From assembly GCF_019061125.1 (NCBI RefSeq), contig NZ_JAHQYI010000001.1:1984001-2048000 (forward strand): a stretch of 64,000 nt of DNA. Reading direction: 5' to 3'. Positions 42,822 to 53,021 of the stretch are shown in pieces; the first letter of the stretch is position 1; the number at the start of each line of letters is the position of its first letter. Position numbers and translations under genes: made by a program. A model generated the notes under the pieces. That model ran no database searches. It saw nothing but the letters and a program-made list of their open reading frames with translations, and was not told where the DNA came from. The stretch comes from Microbacterium sp. NC79. Lineage in GTDB: Bacteria > Actinomycetota > Actinomycetes > Actinomycetales > Microbacteriaceae.

Positions 42822-43820
42822 CTACGACATTGCCCCCGCAGCACTCTCGTCGTCGAACCAGTCGATCCAGCGGCCAAGCGGATCGGCCGCAGCGAGCACC
42901 ACACCGTTGCGAGCCAGCGCGAAACCATCAGCGGGCACCCGCACCGTCGACGTCGTCCATGCTGAGTGCACGCGTGGCGCATCCAGCGTGATCCAGTCAT
43001 CCGCCAGTTCGCGTACGACTGCGATCAGGCGTTCCCGCTCAGCCCATGCAATGTGCGGCAGCACCCCAGGCGTGGTGATCACGATGCGCGCCCCAGCGGG
43101 AGCCTGAGCGACGACAGCGGGCAGCACGTCAGCCGCGTTTCCCGCCACCATGAGCGGCGGTTGGGCAGCCACAATATCGAGCGCGGCCGCGATCCGCTCT
43201 TCGCGGCCGGTCTCCCCCGGCCATACCAGTGCTCGCAACCATGCTCGGTCGGCGTCATCGCGTGCATCCAGCGGATTCAGGTCGACGCCTGCGCGCCACA
43301 CAATGGTCGGGCTTCGAAGCGGTGGAACCACGTGGCCACGAAGTGCGCATTGCAGCGTGACAGCACCGGCTGGTTCCGGAGCCCACCGCGCCACCTCGCC
43401 CGCCGCGGTGACATAGGAGTAGGTGTAGCGATCGGGGTAGAGGCAGAGCCCGGCCGAAGCACCGATCTCGATCAGCGCGATGGGCCCATCGATGGCGGCA
43501 AGCGCAGGCATCAGTGCGGCACAGCGAAGCGGCTCGTTGGTTTGCACCGACCGCCCTTCGCCTGCCGCACGAATCTCCGCTGCGTGCGCAAGAACCCAGT
43601 CGCGCCACCTGGTTCCGCTCTCCTGGGGAGCACCGGCGAGACGCATGACGGCGAAGATCAGCGGCGGCTGTCTGCGCTGCGGCGCAAAACTGGCCACGAC
43701 CGCGGCGACCGCAGAGTCCGACGCAACAATGTGCGCCCACGCCTCGTATAGCGAGCTTCTACCTGGCGCTTCGTCTGTCGCGAATCGCGCATAACGCTCT
43801 TGAACCTCAGCAATGCTCAC
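42822..43820 (-). CDS. DUF2332 family protein
   Basis: A 332-residue protein of DUF2332, an uncharacterised actinobacterial family. Landmarks are YARFATDEAPGRSSLYEAWA near the start, the strongly conserved PIALIEIGASAGLCLYPDRY near 145 and VVWPGE-type LRALVWPGETGREERIAAAL. The GASAGL turn resembles a Rossmann-like loop and could be a nucleotide or SAM site, but no methyltransferase motif set is complete. The GTG at 43820 follows GGGGGA; upstream in-frame residues look unrelated. Divergent from msrB. Confidence 0.85.
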   Translation of the reverse strand: MSIAEVQERYARFATDEAPGRSSLYEAWAHIVASDSAVAAVVASFAPQRRQPPLIFAVMRLAGAPQESGTRWRDWVLAHAAEIRAAGEGRSVQTNEPLRCAALMPALAAIDGPIALIEIGASAGLCLYPDRYTYSYVTAAGEVARWAPEPAGAVTLQCALRGHVVPPLRSPTIVWRAGVDLNPLDARDDADRAWLRALVWPGETGREERIAAALDIVAAQPPLMVAGNAADVLPAVVAQAPAGARIVITTPGVLPHIAWAERERLIAVVRELADDWITLDAPRVHSAWTTSTVRVPADGFALARNGVVLAAADPLGRWIDWFDDESAAGAMS

Positions 43821-43891
43821 TCCCCCATTGTGACCGCTCTCGCGCCAGAGCCTGCGCCAGGGGTGAGAATAGAAGAGACAAAAGGAGCGAC

Positions 43892-44296
43892 ATGTCGTAC
43901 AGCGTGAATAAGTCAGATGCCGAATGGCGCGAGAAGCTCGATGCCAACCAGTTTGCGGTGCTCCGCGAAGCGGCAACCGAGCGTGCTTGGACGGGTGAGC
44001 TCCTCGATGAGCACCGTGCGGGCCTCTACACCTGCGCGGGATGCGGTGCCGAGCTTTTCCAGAGCGGAACCAAGTTTGATTCCGGTTGCGGTTGGCCCAG
44101 CTTTTACGAGTCGGTACGGCCTGAGGCCGTCGAACTCATCGAAGACAATTCGCACGGCATGGTGCGCACCGAGGTGCGCTGTGCTGGGTGCGGTGGCCAC
44201 CTCGGTCACGTCTTCCCCGATGGTTTCGGAACGCCGACTGGTGACCGTTACTGCATGAACTCGCTCGCGCTGTCGTTTACGCCCGAGAGCGAATGA
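43892..44296 (+). CDS. msrB: Peptide-methionine (R)-S-oxide reductase MsrB
   Basis: Repairs the R form of methionine sulfoxide in proteins with thioredoxin. It has 134 residues. Two CxxC zinc pairs (CAGCG twice), SGCGWPSFYES with the resolving Cys, and the catalytic Cys in RYCMNSLAL are present. AAAGGAG precedes the ATG. Its stop overlaps the start of the nitroreductase (ATGA), so they are coupled. Confidence 0.96.
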   Translation: MSYSVNKSDAEWREKLDANQFAVLREAATERAWTGELLDEHRAGLYTCAGCGAELFQSGTKFDSGCGWPSFYESVRPEAVELIEDNSHGMVRTEVRCAGCGGHLGHVFPDGFGTPTGDRYCMNSLALSFTPESE

Positions 44297-44823
44297 GTGT
44301 GCGCGATGCGGTGCTGATGCGCCGCTCCTGGTCCAAGGTCACGGATGATGCTCCGACGCACGACGACATCCTTGCGCTTGTTGAAGCTGCCAGCCGTGTC
44401 GCCGATCACTCGTCGCTGAGCCCCTGGCGCGTGATCGAGCTGCGCGGTGATGCCCGCGAAAGGCTGGGCCGCGCGATAAACAAGGCCAATGGTGACAAGG
44501 GATCTTCATCGAAGCCGTTACGCGCACCGCTGCTGCTGGCGATCGTCTTTTCCCCGCAGAAGAGCGGCAAGGTTCCGTCATGGGAGCAGGAGGCCGTTGC
44601 GTCAGGTGTCGCGCACACACTCAGCCTGATGCTCGACGATGAGGGCTGGGGTGTGATTTGGCGCACCGGCGGCTATACCCGCTCGAAGGCGGTCGCGAAG
44701 ATGCACAAGCTCGGCAAGCGCGAGCAGCTCATGGGCTGGCTTTATGTGGGTGGCAAGCCCGAAGGTAAGCGCGAAGGGCGTCGCAAGACGACCAACCCGC
44801 GCAAGAAGGTCACGGCGCTGTAG
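44293..44823 (+). CDS. Nitroreductase-family flavoprotein
   Basis: A 176-residue FMN-dependent nitroreductase-type oxidoreductase, short form. The N-terminal RRSWSKVTDDAP (phosphate-binding Arg/Ser) and WRVIELRGDARERLGRAINK, then the glycine loop DDEGWGVIWRTGGYTRSKAV, are present. The C-terminus is very basic (KREGRRKTTNPRKKV). The substrate is unknown; coupling to msrB hints at a redox-defence role. Confidence 0.83.
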   Translation: MSVRDAVLMRRSWSKVTDDAPTHDDILALVEAASRVADHSSLSPWRVIELRGDARERLGRAINKANGDKGSSSKPLRAPLLLAIVFSPQKSGKVPSWEQEAVASGVAHTLSLMLDDEGWGVIWRTGGYTRSKAVAKMHKLGKREQLMGWLYVGGKPEGKREGRRKTTNPRKKVTAL

Positions 44824-44903
44824 CGCGGAACCACGGGCTGGGTTGCAGAGGCCGCCAGCGTCGTGGGTGCACCTCTGCGATGCATTGGCGACCTGGTGTC
44901 GCC

Positions 44904-45866
44904 CTAACGACGTCGGCGTCGCTTCAGGCGGTTCCATGGCACCGTCGCGGTGATCACTGCGGCGAGGGCCAGCACGACCATGATCGTTGACTGCCACCAT
45001 GCCGGCGGGTTGGATGCCGGGAAGAAGGCGTCAACGATGACCGATGTCGTGAGTTGCCCGACGACACTGGCAAGGCCAAGCAGGAGCACGCCGATGCGGT
45101 GTACGACCGCGGCTGACACGAAAATGTACAGCACACCGATGACACCGCCGACGTAGAGCCAGGGTTCGGTGGGCCAGGGGTTCGTCGGACCCATCAGGGT
45201 GACCGATATGACGGCGGCAATCGTCAGCACCGTCGTGCCCGCGATGAAGTTCATCAGCGTCGCGGTCATCGGGTTGCCAACGAGCAAGCCGAGTCGCCCG
45301 TTCGTTGCCTGCTGATAGGCGATGCCGACGCCAACACCGAATGGCATGAACAGGATCCACCACGGTGTCCGCTCGAGCAGGTCGCCGGTGAGGGCAACGA
45401 CGACGGAGGCCAGCGCGAGTGCTGCACCGGCAGCGCGGCCGACGGTGACGGCAACCGCGCCTGCGGGCCCATAGCCGATGCGGTCGATGATGAGGCCGGT
45501 GACGGCTTGCCCAGCAACAATGCCGACGGTGAAAAGCGCGACACCAATAATGCCGACTGTGAGCCCCTGTGTTGCGACCGAGAACGCGCCAGCGAGGCCA
45601 CCGGTGAGCAGGTACCAGGGAATCCGGCGATCGCGCACGCCGGTAACCAAGCGCTGCGCGCCGGCTCGGCCCGACTTCGTGAGCACCGTGATGACGATCA
45701 GCGCGGCAAGGCCAGATGCAAACGAAATGAATCCGGCAACAAAACCGTTCTCGAGGCGGGTGCCGAGGTTGCCGTTGATACGCGCCTGGATGGCGGTGAG
45801 CGCACCGACCATGATCGCGGCGAGAATTCCCATCCAGAAGGTTCTGCGACTCACGACCGAACTCAT
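44904..45866 (-). CDS. DMT-family transporter, tandem DUF606 (YdcZ-like)
   Basis: A 320-residue, about ten-helix membrane protein built of two DUF606/YdcZ halves (first: AIMVGALTAIQARINGNLGT; second: VGVGIAYQQATNGRLGLLVG). It belongs to the drug/metabolite transporter superfamily with unknown substrate. ATG 45866 chosen over GTG 45893 because the in-between residues are polar. Convergent with the nitroreductase gene. Confidence 0.85.
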   Translation of the reverse strand: MSSVVSRRTFWMGILAAIMVGALTAIQARINGNLGTRLENGFVAGFISFASGLAALIVITVLTKSGRAGAQRLVTGVRDRRIPWYLLTGGLAGAFSVATQGLTVGIIGVALFTVGIVAGQAVTGLIIDRIGYGPAGAVAVTVGRAAGAALALASVVVALTGDLLERTPWWILFMPFGVGVGIAYQQATNGRLGLLVGNPMTATLMNFIAGTTVLTIAAVISVTLMGPTNPWPTEPWLYVGGVIGVLYIFVSAAVVHRIGVLLLGLASVVGQLTTSVIVDAFFPASNPPAWWQSTIMVVLALAAVITATVPWNRLKRRRRR

Positions 45867-46103
45867 TGCACGCTCATGTTTCGCAGACACCACACGCTTT
45901 CAACCGTAGCGCTTCGCATCAGCCCACTTTGCCGCCCGCCGTGGTTCCGCCCCCGGTACCGCTCGCGTCGTTCAACTCCGCCGATGTTCCGCTCGGGTCG
46001 TTCCGCCCCCGATTTCTCCGGCAACATTCTCCGGTTCTCGCGATAGACGCCGGAACCTCGGAACCATTGGGGTCAGAGCACGAGGGATGTCGCAGAAAAA
46101 TCG
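45867..46103. other. Intergenic stretch with repeated TTCCGCCCC-type words
   Basis: No gene is visible. GTGGTTCCGCCCCCGG (45941-45956), GTTCCGCTCGGGTC and GTTCCGCCCCCGAT (near 45985 and 46000) are similar words repeated with GGAACC pairs near 46050-46066. This is one of the places where the window-wide GGAACC motif is densest. Confidence 0.4.
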
Positions 46104-46142
46104 AAGGCCCCGCCTCTCAGAAACCTAAGATGACGGGGCCTT
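46104..46142 (-). terminator. Terminator of tRNA-Thr
   Basis: AAGGCCCCG (46104-46112) pairs perfectly with CGGGGCCTT (46134-46142); on the minus strand CGATTTTTC follows. It lies 9 bases beyond the tRNA 3' end. Confidence 0.8.
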
Positions 46143-46150
46143 TTATCGAG

Positions 46151-46223
46151 AGCCGACTACGGGACTCGAACCCGTAACCCCCATATTACAAGTATGGTGC
46201 GCTACCAATTGCGCCAAGTCGGC
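46151..46223 (-). tRNA. tRNA-Thr (TGT)
   Basis: A 73-nt cloverleaf on the minus strand: acceptor GCCGACT/AGTCGGC, D-arm GGCGCAATTGGTAGCGC, anticodon stem CCATA/TATGG around CTTGTAA (TGT, reads ACA) and T-arm with GTTCGAG. The discriminator base is U and CCA is not encoded. Confidence 0.95.
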
Positions 46224-46255
46224 AGAGCAACCAGCATACCGGTTACTCCGGGCGG

Positions 46256-47347
46256 TTACGTACCAGGTGCGGGCGTGACCGATTCTGTCGGTGCGGGTGT
46301 CGTCGCTTCCGGCGCGGGCGTTTCGGTTGCGACCTCGCTCGGTGTTGGCGTCGGCGTGGGTGCGTAGAACGCGTCAGATGACGCCTTCAGAACCGCCTGC
46401 GCAAACTCGGCAGCATTGCCGGGGTTACCGACGTACTTCACACCGTCGATAAGCACGAGGAACGAGCCGTCAAGCTTGACCTTCGAGTCAGCGACCTTCT
46501 TGCCTGCAACTTCGTCTGTCTGCTTCTTGGCCCAAACCGTGAACGTCTCGTCTTCAATACAAGCGCGCACCTTTTTCGGCTGGTCGGCGCCGATGGCGAT
46601 GGCGAGGTCAGCGAGCTCCGCGTTGGAGTAGCCCTCGGTTTCGACGGCCGGCTGCGTTGCCAAGAGCTCATGGTGGTAGGCAAACAGGCTGACGGGCGAA
46701 TACGTTGCCACGCACCCGACGGAAGCCATCGCGCGAACCGAGTACTTGGTTCCGTTCGACTGGCCGGTGACGGTGGCAATCGGGTAGTACGTCAGAGTAA
46801 TAGCGCCTTCACGCACCCACTTTGCGAGCTGAACAGCGTTCGCGATCTGGAATGCGGAGGCATCAGCGTCGTGGTAGTCGGTATAGATGTTGACGTTCAA
46901 CGGTGCAGCCGTGGGCGTCGCGTCAGGGGTTTCCTCGACCGGAACCTCTTCCGTTGCTTCCGGGGTCGCCGTCGGCTCGGTGATGGTTCCGTTGCCAGCT
47001 GACGTTGACGCGGACACCAGGTCAACGTCAACAACAAAGCCACCGTTAACGAGGTTCTTCGGCTCGGAGAGCGGCTTGCCCGCTTCGCCTGCGACAACGT
47101 TCGTGACGACGATAGCTGCGGCGGCGATCACGGCGACCGCCACAAAACCAATCACGCTGCGCCAAATCAGGCGGGAGCGCTTTTGCTGTGCGGAGACCAA
47201 CTGGGCCTTCTCACGCACGGCATCACGCCGCGACTCCTGAGCAACCGGGGTGGTACCCGTGGTCGTCGGAACGATGCCGGTTTCTGGCTTCGCCTCGGGG
47301 AGATTCTGCTCCTCCGCAGGCGTTCCTTCTGCTTCTTCGTTTGACAT
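46256..47347 (-). CDS. DsbA-like thioredoxin-fold protein without CXXC
   Basis: A 363-residue membrane-anchored protein. An acidic cytosolic start, one membrane helix (about 61-84), a Thr/Pro/Glu-rich linker (about 108-148), then a DsbA-like thioredoxin fold (first strand NVNIYTDYHDADASAFQIAN at 151-170, later VKLDGSFLVLIDGVKYVGNP near 300), and a second Thr/Pro-rich C-terminal tail. In active DsbA the segment after the first strand holds CPxC; here it is DYHDADA, so no dithiol is possible. Two Cys (GCV, ACI) elsewhere could form a structural bond. Likely a periplasmic-like (extracytoplasmic) binding or scaffold role. Confidence 0.85.
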   Translation of the reverse strand: MSNEEAEGTPAEEQNLPEAKPETGIVPTTTGTTPVAQESRRDAVREKAQLVSAQQKRSRLIWRSVIGFVAVAVIAAAAIVVTNVVAGEAGKPLSEPKNLVNGGFVVDVDLVSASTSAGNGTITEPTATPEATEEVPVEETPDATPTAAPLNVNIYTDYHDADASAFQIANAVQLAKWVREGAITLTYYPIATVTGQSNGTKYSVRAMASVGCVATYSPVSLFAYHHELLATQPAVETEGYSNAELADLAIAIGADQPKKVRACIEDETFTVWAKKQTDEVAGKKVADSKVKLDGSFLVLIDGVKYVGNPGNAAEFAQAVLKASSDAFYAPTPTPTPSEVATETPAPEATTPAPTESVTPAPGT

Positions 47348-47621
47348 GACACCTCATATTCGACCTGACGGGTTCAGGCCTTAGCCGCGCAAGGCAACCT
47401 CTCAATGTTAGTCCGACGCGCTGGGAAATACCCAGATGATCGGTCAACAGACGCTGGCATGGCGTCCATAATCCGCAGAAGAACGGGGCAAAATCTCTGC
47501 GCACACGGCACCGAGATCTGACATACTGGTCGAGGCCCAACGACGGGCCACGGCGGGGTTGCCCCCACCGCGCTTCACAACGGATCGTCCGGCACGTACC
47601 TGCCGGTGAAGGAGAAAAACA

Positions 47622-48728
<1,107 letters not shown>

Positions 48729-48739
48729 CAAACGCATAA

Positions 48740-48775
48740 GCAACGCGGTGCAGGGGTTTCCTTGCACCGCGTTGC
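48740..48775 (+). terminator. Hairpin terminator after the UgpC/MsmK gene
   Basis: GCAACGCGGTGCA (48740-48752) pairs perfectly with TGCACCGCGTTGC (48763-48775), 11 bases after the stop. The tail CATTATCC is not T-rich. Confidence 0.7.
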
Positions 48776-48793
48776 TCATTATCCGGAGGAATC

Positions 48794-50104
48794 GTGTCGG
48801 AATCACTGACCATCACCGCCAGCGCAATCGACCCTGGCCTGCTTGACCTGCCCTGGTCTACGCCTCTTGGTCAGTGGCCGAGCAACACCATCGTTTCGCT
48901 GCCTAAGGGCTTGTCTCGACACCTTGTGCGCTTTGCCAGCCTGTCTGGCCGCGTCATTGCGGTGAAAGAGACCACCGAAGCGATGGCAACGCGCGAATAC
49001 GAAATGCTCGGCAACCTGCAACGCCTCGATGTGCCATGCGTCGAACGCGTCGCCGTCATCGCTGGGCGCTCTGGGAAAGACGGAACCTCATTGCCCGCGG
49101 CTCTCGTGACCGCCCACTTGCGCTTCTCGATGCCGTACCGAGCCCTGTTCACCGGTGTTCTGAAGCCCGAAACCGCGAACCGTCTGGTCGATGCGCTTGC
49201 GGTCCTGATGGTGCGTCTGCACAACGTCGGCTTCTACTGGGGCGACGTTTCTCTTTCCAACACCCTGTTCCGCCGCGATGCGGGCGCCTTTGCCGCCTAC
49301 CTCGTCGACGCGGAGACCGGCGAACTCCACGAGGCCGGCCTGACCGATGGCCAGCGCCTGTACGACCTCGACCTCGCCCGCACCAACATCGCAGGCGAAA
49401 TCTTTGATCTCGCAGCTGGCGGGCGCCTGGAGGAGTCCGTCGACGCGATCGCCATTGCCGACCGCCTGGTCAGCTCCTACCACTCGCTGTGGCATGAGCT
49501 CACCGACCGTGAGACGTTCCCGCTCACCGAATCGTGGCGCATCACGGAGCGCGTCGCGCGCCTGAATGCGCTGGGATTCGACATTGATGAGATGTCTATC
49601 CAAACCACGAACGACGGAACCACGGTGGTGATCCAGCCGAAGGTTGTGGATGCGGGGCACCACGCTCGTCGTCTGCTTCGTCTGACCGGACTCGATGTCG
49701 AAGAGAACCAGGCCCAGCGTCTCCTCAACGATCTCGATGAGTTCCGCGCACGCTCGGCCCGTGTCTCCTCCGACGAAGAGATGGCAGCACACGAATGGCT
49801 GACGCGCGTTTTTGAACCGGTCGTGAAGGCGATTCCGTTTGAACTCCGCGCCAAGCTGGAACCGGCCGAAGTGTTCCACCAGGTGCTCGAGCACCGCTGG
49901 TATATGTCACAGGCCCGCGGTTCTTCTGTGCCGCTTGCCGAAGCGCTCTCCAGCTACATCTCCACCGTGCTGCGGCATCGCCGCGACGAGGCCACGATCA
50001 TGGGGCCGCCAACGGAGACGACAACGTTGCCGCTGATCGATACCGACGGGCCGGCGGAACCAGATGACGATGAGGATACGGGCGACTGGCGCGACCGCAT
50101 CTGA
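48794..50104 (+). CDS. DUF4032 protein with kinase-like catalytic loop
   Basis: A 436-residue protein. The N-terminal 230 residues look like a eukaryotic-type or LPS-kinase-like fold: VIAVKETTEAMATREYEML (Lys/Glu pair), LHNVGFYWGDVSLSNTLF (a GDxxxxN catalytic loop) and AYLVDAETGEL (a DFG-like metal Asp). The C-terminal part is DUF4032 (QTTNDGTTVVIQPKVVDAGH, HRWYMSQARGSSVPLAEALS). The GTG at 48794 has GGAGGA upstream. This class is uncharacterised; a small-molecule or protein kinase is plausible. It ends with a short acidic tail. Confidence 0.8.
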   Translation: MSESLTITASAIDPGLLDLPWSTPLGQWPSNTIVSLPKGLSRHLVRFASLSGRVIAVKETTEAMATREYEMLGNLQRLDVPCVERVAVIAGRSGKDGTSLPAALVTAHLRFSMPYRALFTGVLKPETANRLVDALAVLMVRLHNVGFYWGDVSLSNTLFRRDAGAFAAYLVDAETGELHEAGLTDGQRLYDLDLARTNIAGEIFDLAAGGRLEESVDAIAIADRLVSSYHSLWHELTDRETFPLTESWRITERVARLNALGFDIDEMSIQTTNDGTTVVIQPKVVDAGHHARRLLRLTGLDVEENQAQRLLNDLDEFRARSARVSSDEEMAAHEWLTRVFEPVVKAIPFELRAKLEPAEVFHQVLEHRWYMSQARGSSVPLAEALSSYISTVLRHRRDEATIMGPPTETTTLPLIDTDGPAEPDDDEDTGDWRDRI

Positions 50105-50126
50105 GCATGGGGTGACCCATGACACT

Positions 50127-50147
50127 TGTCACGATGTGGTCGTGACA
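50127..50147. promoter_or_regulatory. Inverted repeat TGTCACGA/TCGTGACA before an ABC operon
   Basis: Perfect 8-bp arms around TGTGG, 44 bases before the ABC ATPase start. A further TGACAC stands just outside each end. Because the downstream operon encodes its own NarL-type regulator, this is a candidate binding site for it. Confidence 0.55.
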
Positions 50148-50190
50148 CTGCCCTCTCGTCGGGGTGCGGCGAAGCCGACAGGCTTGAGCT

Positions 50191-51150
50191 ATGCACACAT
50201 CAGCACCGCATTCCACGCGCAGTCGCGAGAAGCCCACTGCCGCTGACACCGCCATCGACCTGCGTGACCTCCGCAAGGGCTTCGGCACGGGCGATCGCCG
50301 TGTTGTCGCTGTTGACGGGGTCAGTATCGCCGTCAGGCGCGGTGAAATCGTCGCCCTCCTGGGGCCCAACGGCGCAGGCAAAACAACCACGATCGACATG
50401 CTGCTCGGCCTCACACAGCCGGATGGCGGCAGCGTCAGCATCCTGGGTGGGTCACCCTCTGCGGCGACGTCAACAGGTTCCATCGCCGCGGTCCTCCAAA
50501 CCGGAGGCCTTCTGAGCGACCTCAGCGTCGGTGAAACAGTGCAGCTCATTGCCTCGCTTTACGGTCGTGGCGCCCTGAGTCGTGTGCCAGAAGTCCTGAA
50601 AAATACCGACCTCGAAGAGCTGAAACGCCGCCGCGTATCGAAGTGCTCGGGTGGTGAGCAGCAACGCATCAAGTTCGCGCTCGCCCTGATCGCGTCCCCC
50701 GATGTGCTCGTTCTTGATGAGCCGACCGCAGGCATGGATGTGAACGCCCGCCGCCGTTTTTGGACCGTCATGCGCGAACAGGCCGAGACGGGCCGCACCA
50801 TCATCTTCGCGACGCACTACCTCGAAGAAGCAGAACAGTTTGCACACCGCACGATCGTGATGAATCACGGCAAAGTGGTGGCAGACGCGCCCACAGCCGA
50901 GCTCCGCTCCAGCCTCGGTGCGCGACTCATCTCCGCGACACTACCAAGCGCAGGACGCGATGACCTGCTCTCATCCTTGGCTGTTGCTGCGGGCATCAGC
51001 GATGTTCGCGTCGACGCTGACCGACTGTTCTTGCGCGCTGCAGATTCCGACACCGTCGCCGTGCAGTTGATCACGGCAGGTGCGCACGATCTGGAAGTCA
51101 TCGCCCCCACACTCGAAACGGCCTTCGCGGCTCTGACGGAGAACTCATAA
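50191..51150 (+). CDS. ABC exporter ATP-binding protein (DrrA-type)
   Basis: A 319-residue ATPase of a drug/lipid-export ABC-2 system. Walker A GPNGAGKTTTIDMLLGL, a signature slightly varied as CSGGEQQRIKFALALI, Walker B LVLDEPTAGMDVNARRRFW, and the H-loop THYLEEAEQ are present. The C-terminal 90 residues form a DrrA-like accessory domain. An ATG at 50191 is used. It overlaps its permease by one base and belongs to a four-gene operon with a two-component system. Confidence 0.93.
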   Translation: MHTSAPHSTRSREKPTAADTAIDLRDLRKGFGTGDRRVVAVDGVSIAVRRGEIVALLGPNGAGKTTTIDMLLGLTQPDGGSVSILGGSPSAATSTGSIAAVLQTGGLLSDLSVGETVQLIASLYGRGALSRVPEVLKNTDLEELKRRRVSKCSGGEQQRIKFALALIASPDVLVLDEPTAGMDVNARRRFWTVMREQAETGRTIIFATHYLEEAEQFAHRTIVMNHGKVVADAPTAELRSSLGARLISATLPSAGRDDLLSSLAVAAGISDVRVDADRLFLRAADSDTVAVQLITAGAHDLEVIAPTLETAFAALTENS

Positions 51151-51908
51151 TGACTGCTCTTTCCTTCACCATGCTGCGCCTGGAAGGCGTGCGCCAGCTC
51201 CGCAATCCGTACACGCTGGCGTTCACGCTCACGATGCCGGTCGTCATGTACCTGCTATTCGGCGCCAACGCGGGCTACGCTGACCTGTCAGCTGGCCATG
51301 GCAATGTCGCCTTTTACGTCATGATTTCGATGGCCGCTTACGGTACAGCCGTCGCCATGAGCTCCATGACATCCCTCGCCGCGAGCGAAGCTCAGCAGGG
51401 CTGGGGCCGTCAGCTCGCGATGACTCCGCTCAGTACGGCAGGGTACGCGCTCACCAAGCTCACCGCCGCCCTGTTTTTTGCCGCTCTGGCGCTCGTGCTG
51501 GTCTTTGTGGTCGGGTATCTGACGGGTGCCGCTGCCAGCGAGCCGTGGCGTTGGCTCGCTGCCGCCGCGATTATTTTGGGTCTAAGCCTGATGTTCGGAC
51601 TCTACGGTTTAGGTGTCGGGCTCGTCTTCAATCCCGACTCCGCCGCGGCACTCGCGTCAATTTCGATGACGTTCTTTGCGTTCTTCGGCAACGTGTTCAT
51701 GCCCCTTGACGGCATCATGCTCGACATTGCCCGCTTCACGCCGCTCTACGGATTCGTCGCGCTCAGCCGATGGCCCCTCACCGACGGCGCGCTCACCACG
51801 GGGCAGGTCGACCCGCTGTGGGTGCCGCTAGTGAACATTGCCCTCTGGATCATTTTGTTCGCGATTCTCGTAACCGCCGGCGTGCGGCGCTCGCGTAGCC
51901 GTCGCTAG
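51150..51908 (+). CDS. ABC-2 type exporter permease
   Basis: A 252-residue, six-helix ABC-2 membrane permease. Start LEGVRQLRNPYTLAFTLTMP, later MTPLSTAGYALTKLTAALFF and FFAFFGNVFMPLDGIMLDIA, as in DrrB/YadH-type proteins. It partners the preceding ATPase (TAATG overlap). Substrate unknown; antibiotic or lipid export is likely because of the linked sensor system. Confidence 0.9.
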   Translation: MTALSFTMLRLEGVRQLRNPYTLAFTLTMPVVMYLLFGANAGYADLSAGHGNVAFYVMISMAAYGTAVAMSSMTSLAASEAQQGWGRQLAMTPLSTAGYALTKLTAALFFAALALVLVFVVGYLTGAAASEPWRWLAAAAIILGLSLMFGLYGLGVGLVFNPDSAAALASISMTFFAFFGNVFMPLDGIMLDIARFTPLYGFVALSRWPLTDGALTTGQVDPLWVPLVNIALWIILFAILVTAGVRRSRSRR

Positions 51909-51926
51909 TCTCACTAGGTTGGAACC

Positions 51927-53021
51927 ATGGCGAAAGTGACGCTCGACGTCGAGAAGAATCCGTGGGAGCGCTACGGGTGGCTGATGGCCGTCGTATGGAT
52001 GGTGTTCCTTGCATACCCGGTGATCGCCCTCGTCACATCGGCTGCGGAGGTCGAGTGGATCATCACGGGGTGGATTGCGCTCGTGGTGTTCGCCGTGGTG
52101 TACGTTTACGGCTTCATGCGCGGGTTCCGCTCGGGACGCGTGCCAGGCGATACGCCGCCGCCCTCACAATATGGGGTGCTCGGCGTGCTGTGCCTGTGCG
52201 CCCTCGTGTCGATTCCGGCCGAGGGTGCGTCGGCGTTGAGTTTCTTGCCGTTCATTATGTCGTTCACGTCGTACGGACTGTCACGAACCGCACACTGGAT
52301 CGTCTCGATTAGTGCGACCGTGCTCACCGCGGCTTGCGTCATCTGGGCTCCAGACGGTATCAAAAACTTGGGTCTACTGGTGATCGTGACCCTGCTGTTT
52401 GCCGTGAACTCAATCTCCACCTGGCTCATCAGACGGGCTGCCGATGCTGACGTGCTCGGTCGTGAGCTGGCGACAAGCGAGGGCCGCGAAGCTGTCGCGC
52501 GCGATGTGCATGACCTCATCGGACACTCCCTCACGGTAATCAATCTGAAGGCGCAACTGGCCGAACGCCTCATTGACACCAACCCCGCTCAAGCCAAGAT
52601 CGAGCTGGCTCATATTTCAGAGCTCGCCACCGAGGCCATCGCGGGCGTGCGTCAAACCGTGGCAGGGGCGCGCGCGTCATCGTTGCCTGAGCAACTTCTC
52701 GCGAGCGTCAACGCCCTCGAATCAGCCGGCATCACCGTTCAGGTCACGGGCGATGCTGCGGTTTTGTCAGCGGCGCAGGGGCTCACGGCCAGTTGGATTC
52801 TTCGCGAAGCAACCACCAACATTTTGCGGCATGCGCAGGCGCGCACCGTGTCGATAGCGTTGGAACCCGGAACCATCAGTGTTCGTGATGATGGACGCGG
52901 AATTTCTGAGAACGAAGGTAACGGTATTCGTGGCATGCGAGAGCGGGCGGCGACAGCAGGCGCGAGGCTCGTTATGAGCACACCGCATACCGGTGGTGCG
53001 CAGTTGGCGGTCATCTGGTGA
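51927..53021 (+). CDS. DesK/LiaS-type sensor histidine kinase
   Basis: A 364-residue kinase with about five membrane helices in the first 160 residues (WLMAVVWMVFLAYPVIALVT and following), little extracytoplasmic sequence, then the HisKA_3 box REAVARDVHDLIGHSLTVIN (phospho-His near residue 196) and an HATPase domain (REATTNILRHAQA, GNGIRGMRERAA). Such kinases sense membrane state or the exporter itself. It is followed by its regulator with a GTGA overlap. Confidence 0.92.
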   Translation: MAKVTLDVEKNPWERYGWLMAVVWMVFLAYPVIALVTSAAEVEWIITGWIALVVFAVVYVYGFMRGFRSGRVPGDTPPPSQYGVLGVLCLCALVSIPAEGASALSFLPFIMSFTSYGLSRTAHWIVSISATVLTAACVIWAPDGIKNLGLLVIVTLLFAVNSISTWLIRRAADADVLGRELATSEGREAVARDVHDLIGHSLTVINLKAQLAERLIDTNPAQAKIELAHISELATEAIAGVRQTVAGARASSLPEQLLASVNALESAGITVQVTGDAAVLSAAQGLTASWILREATTNILRHAQARTVSIALEPGTISVRDDGRGISENEGNGIRGMRERAATAGARLVMSTPHTGGAQLAVIW

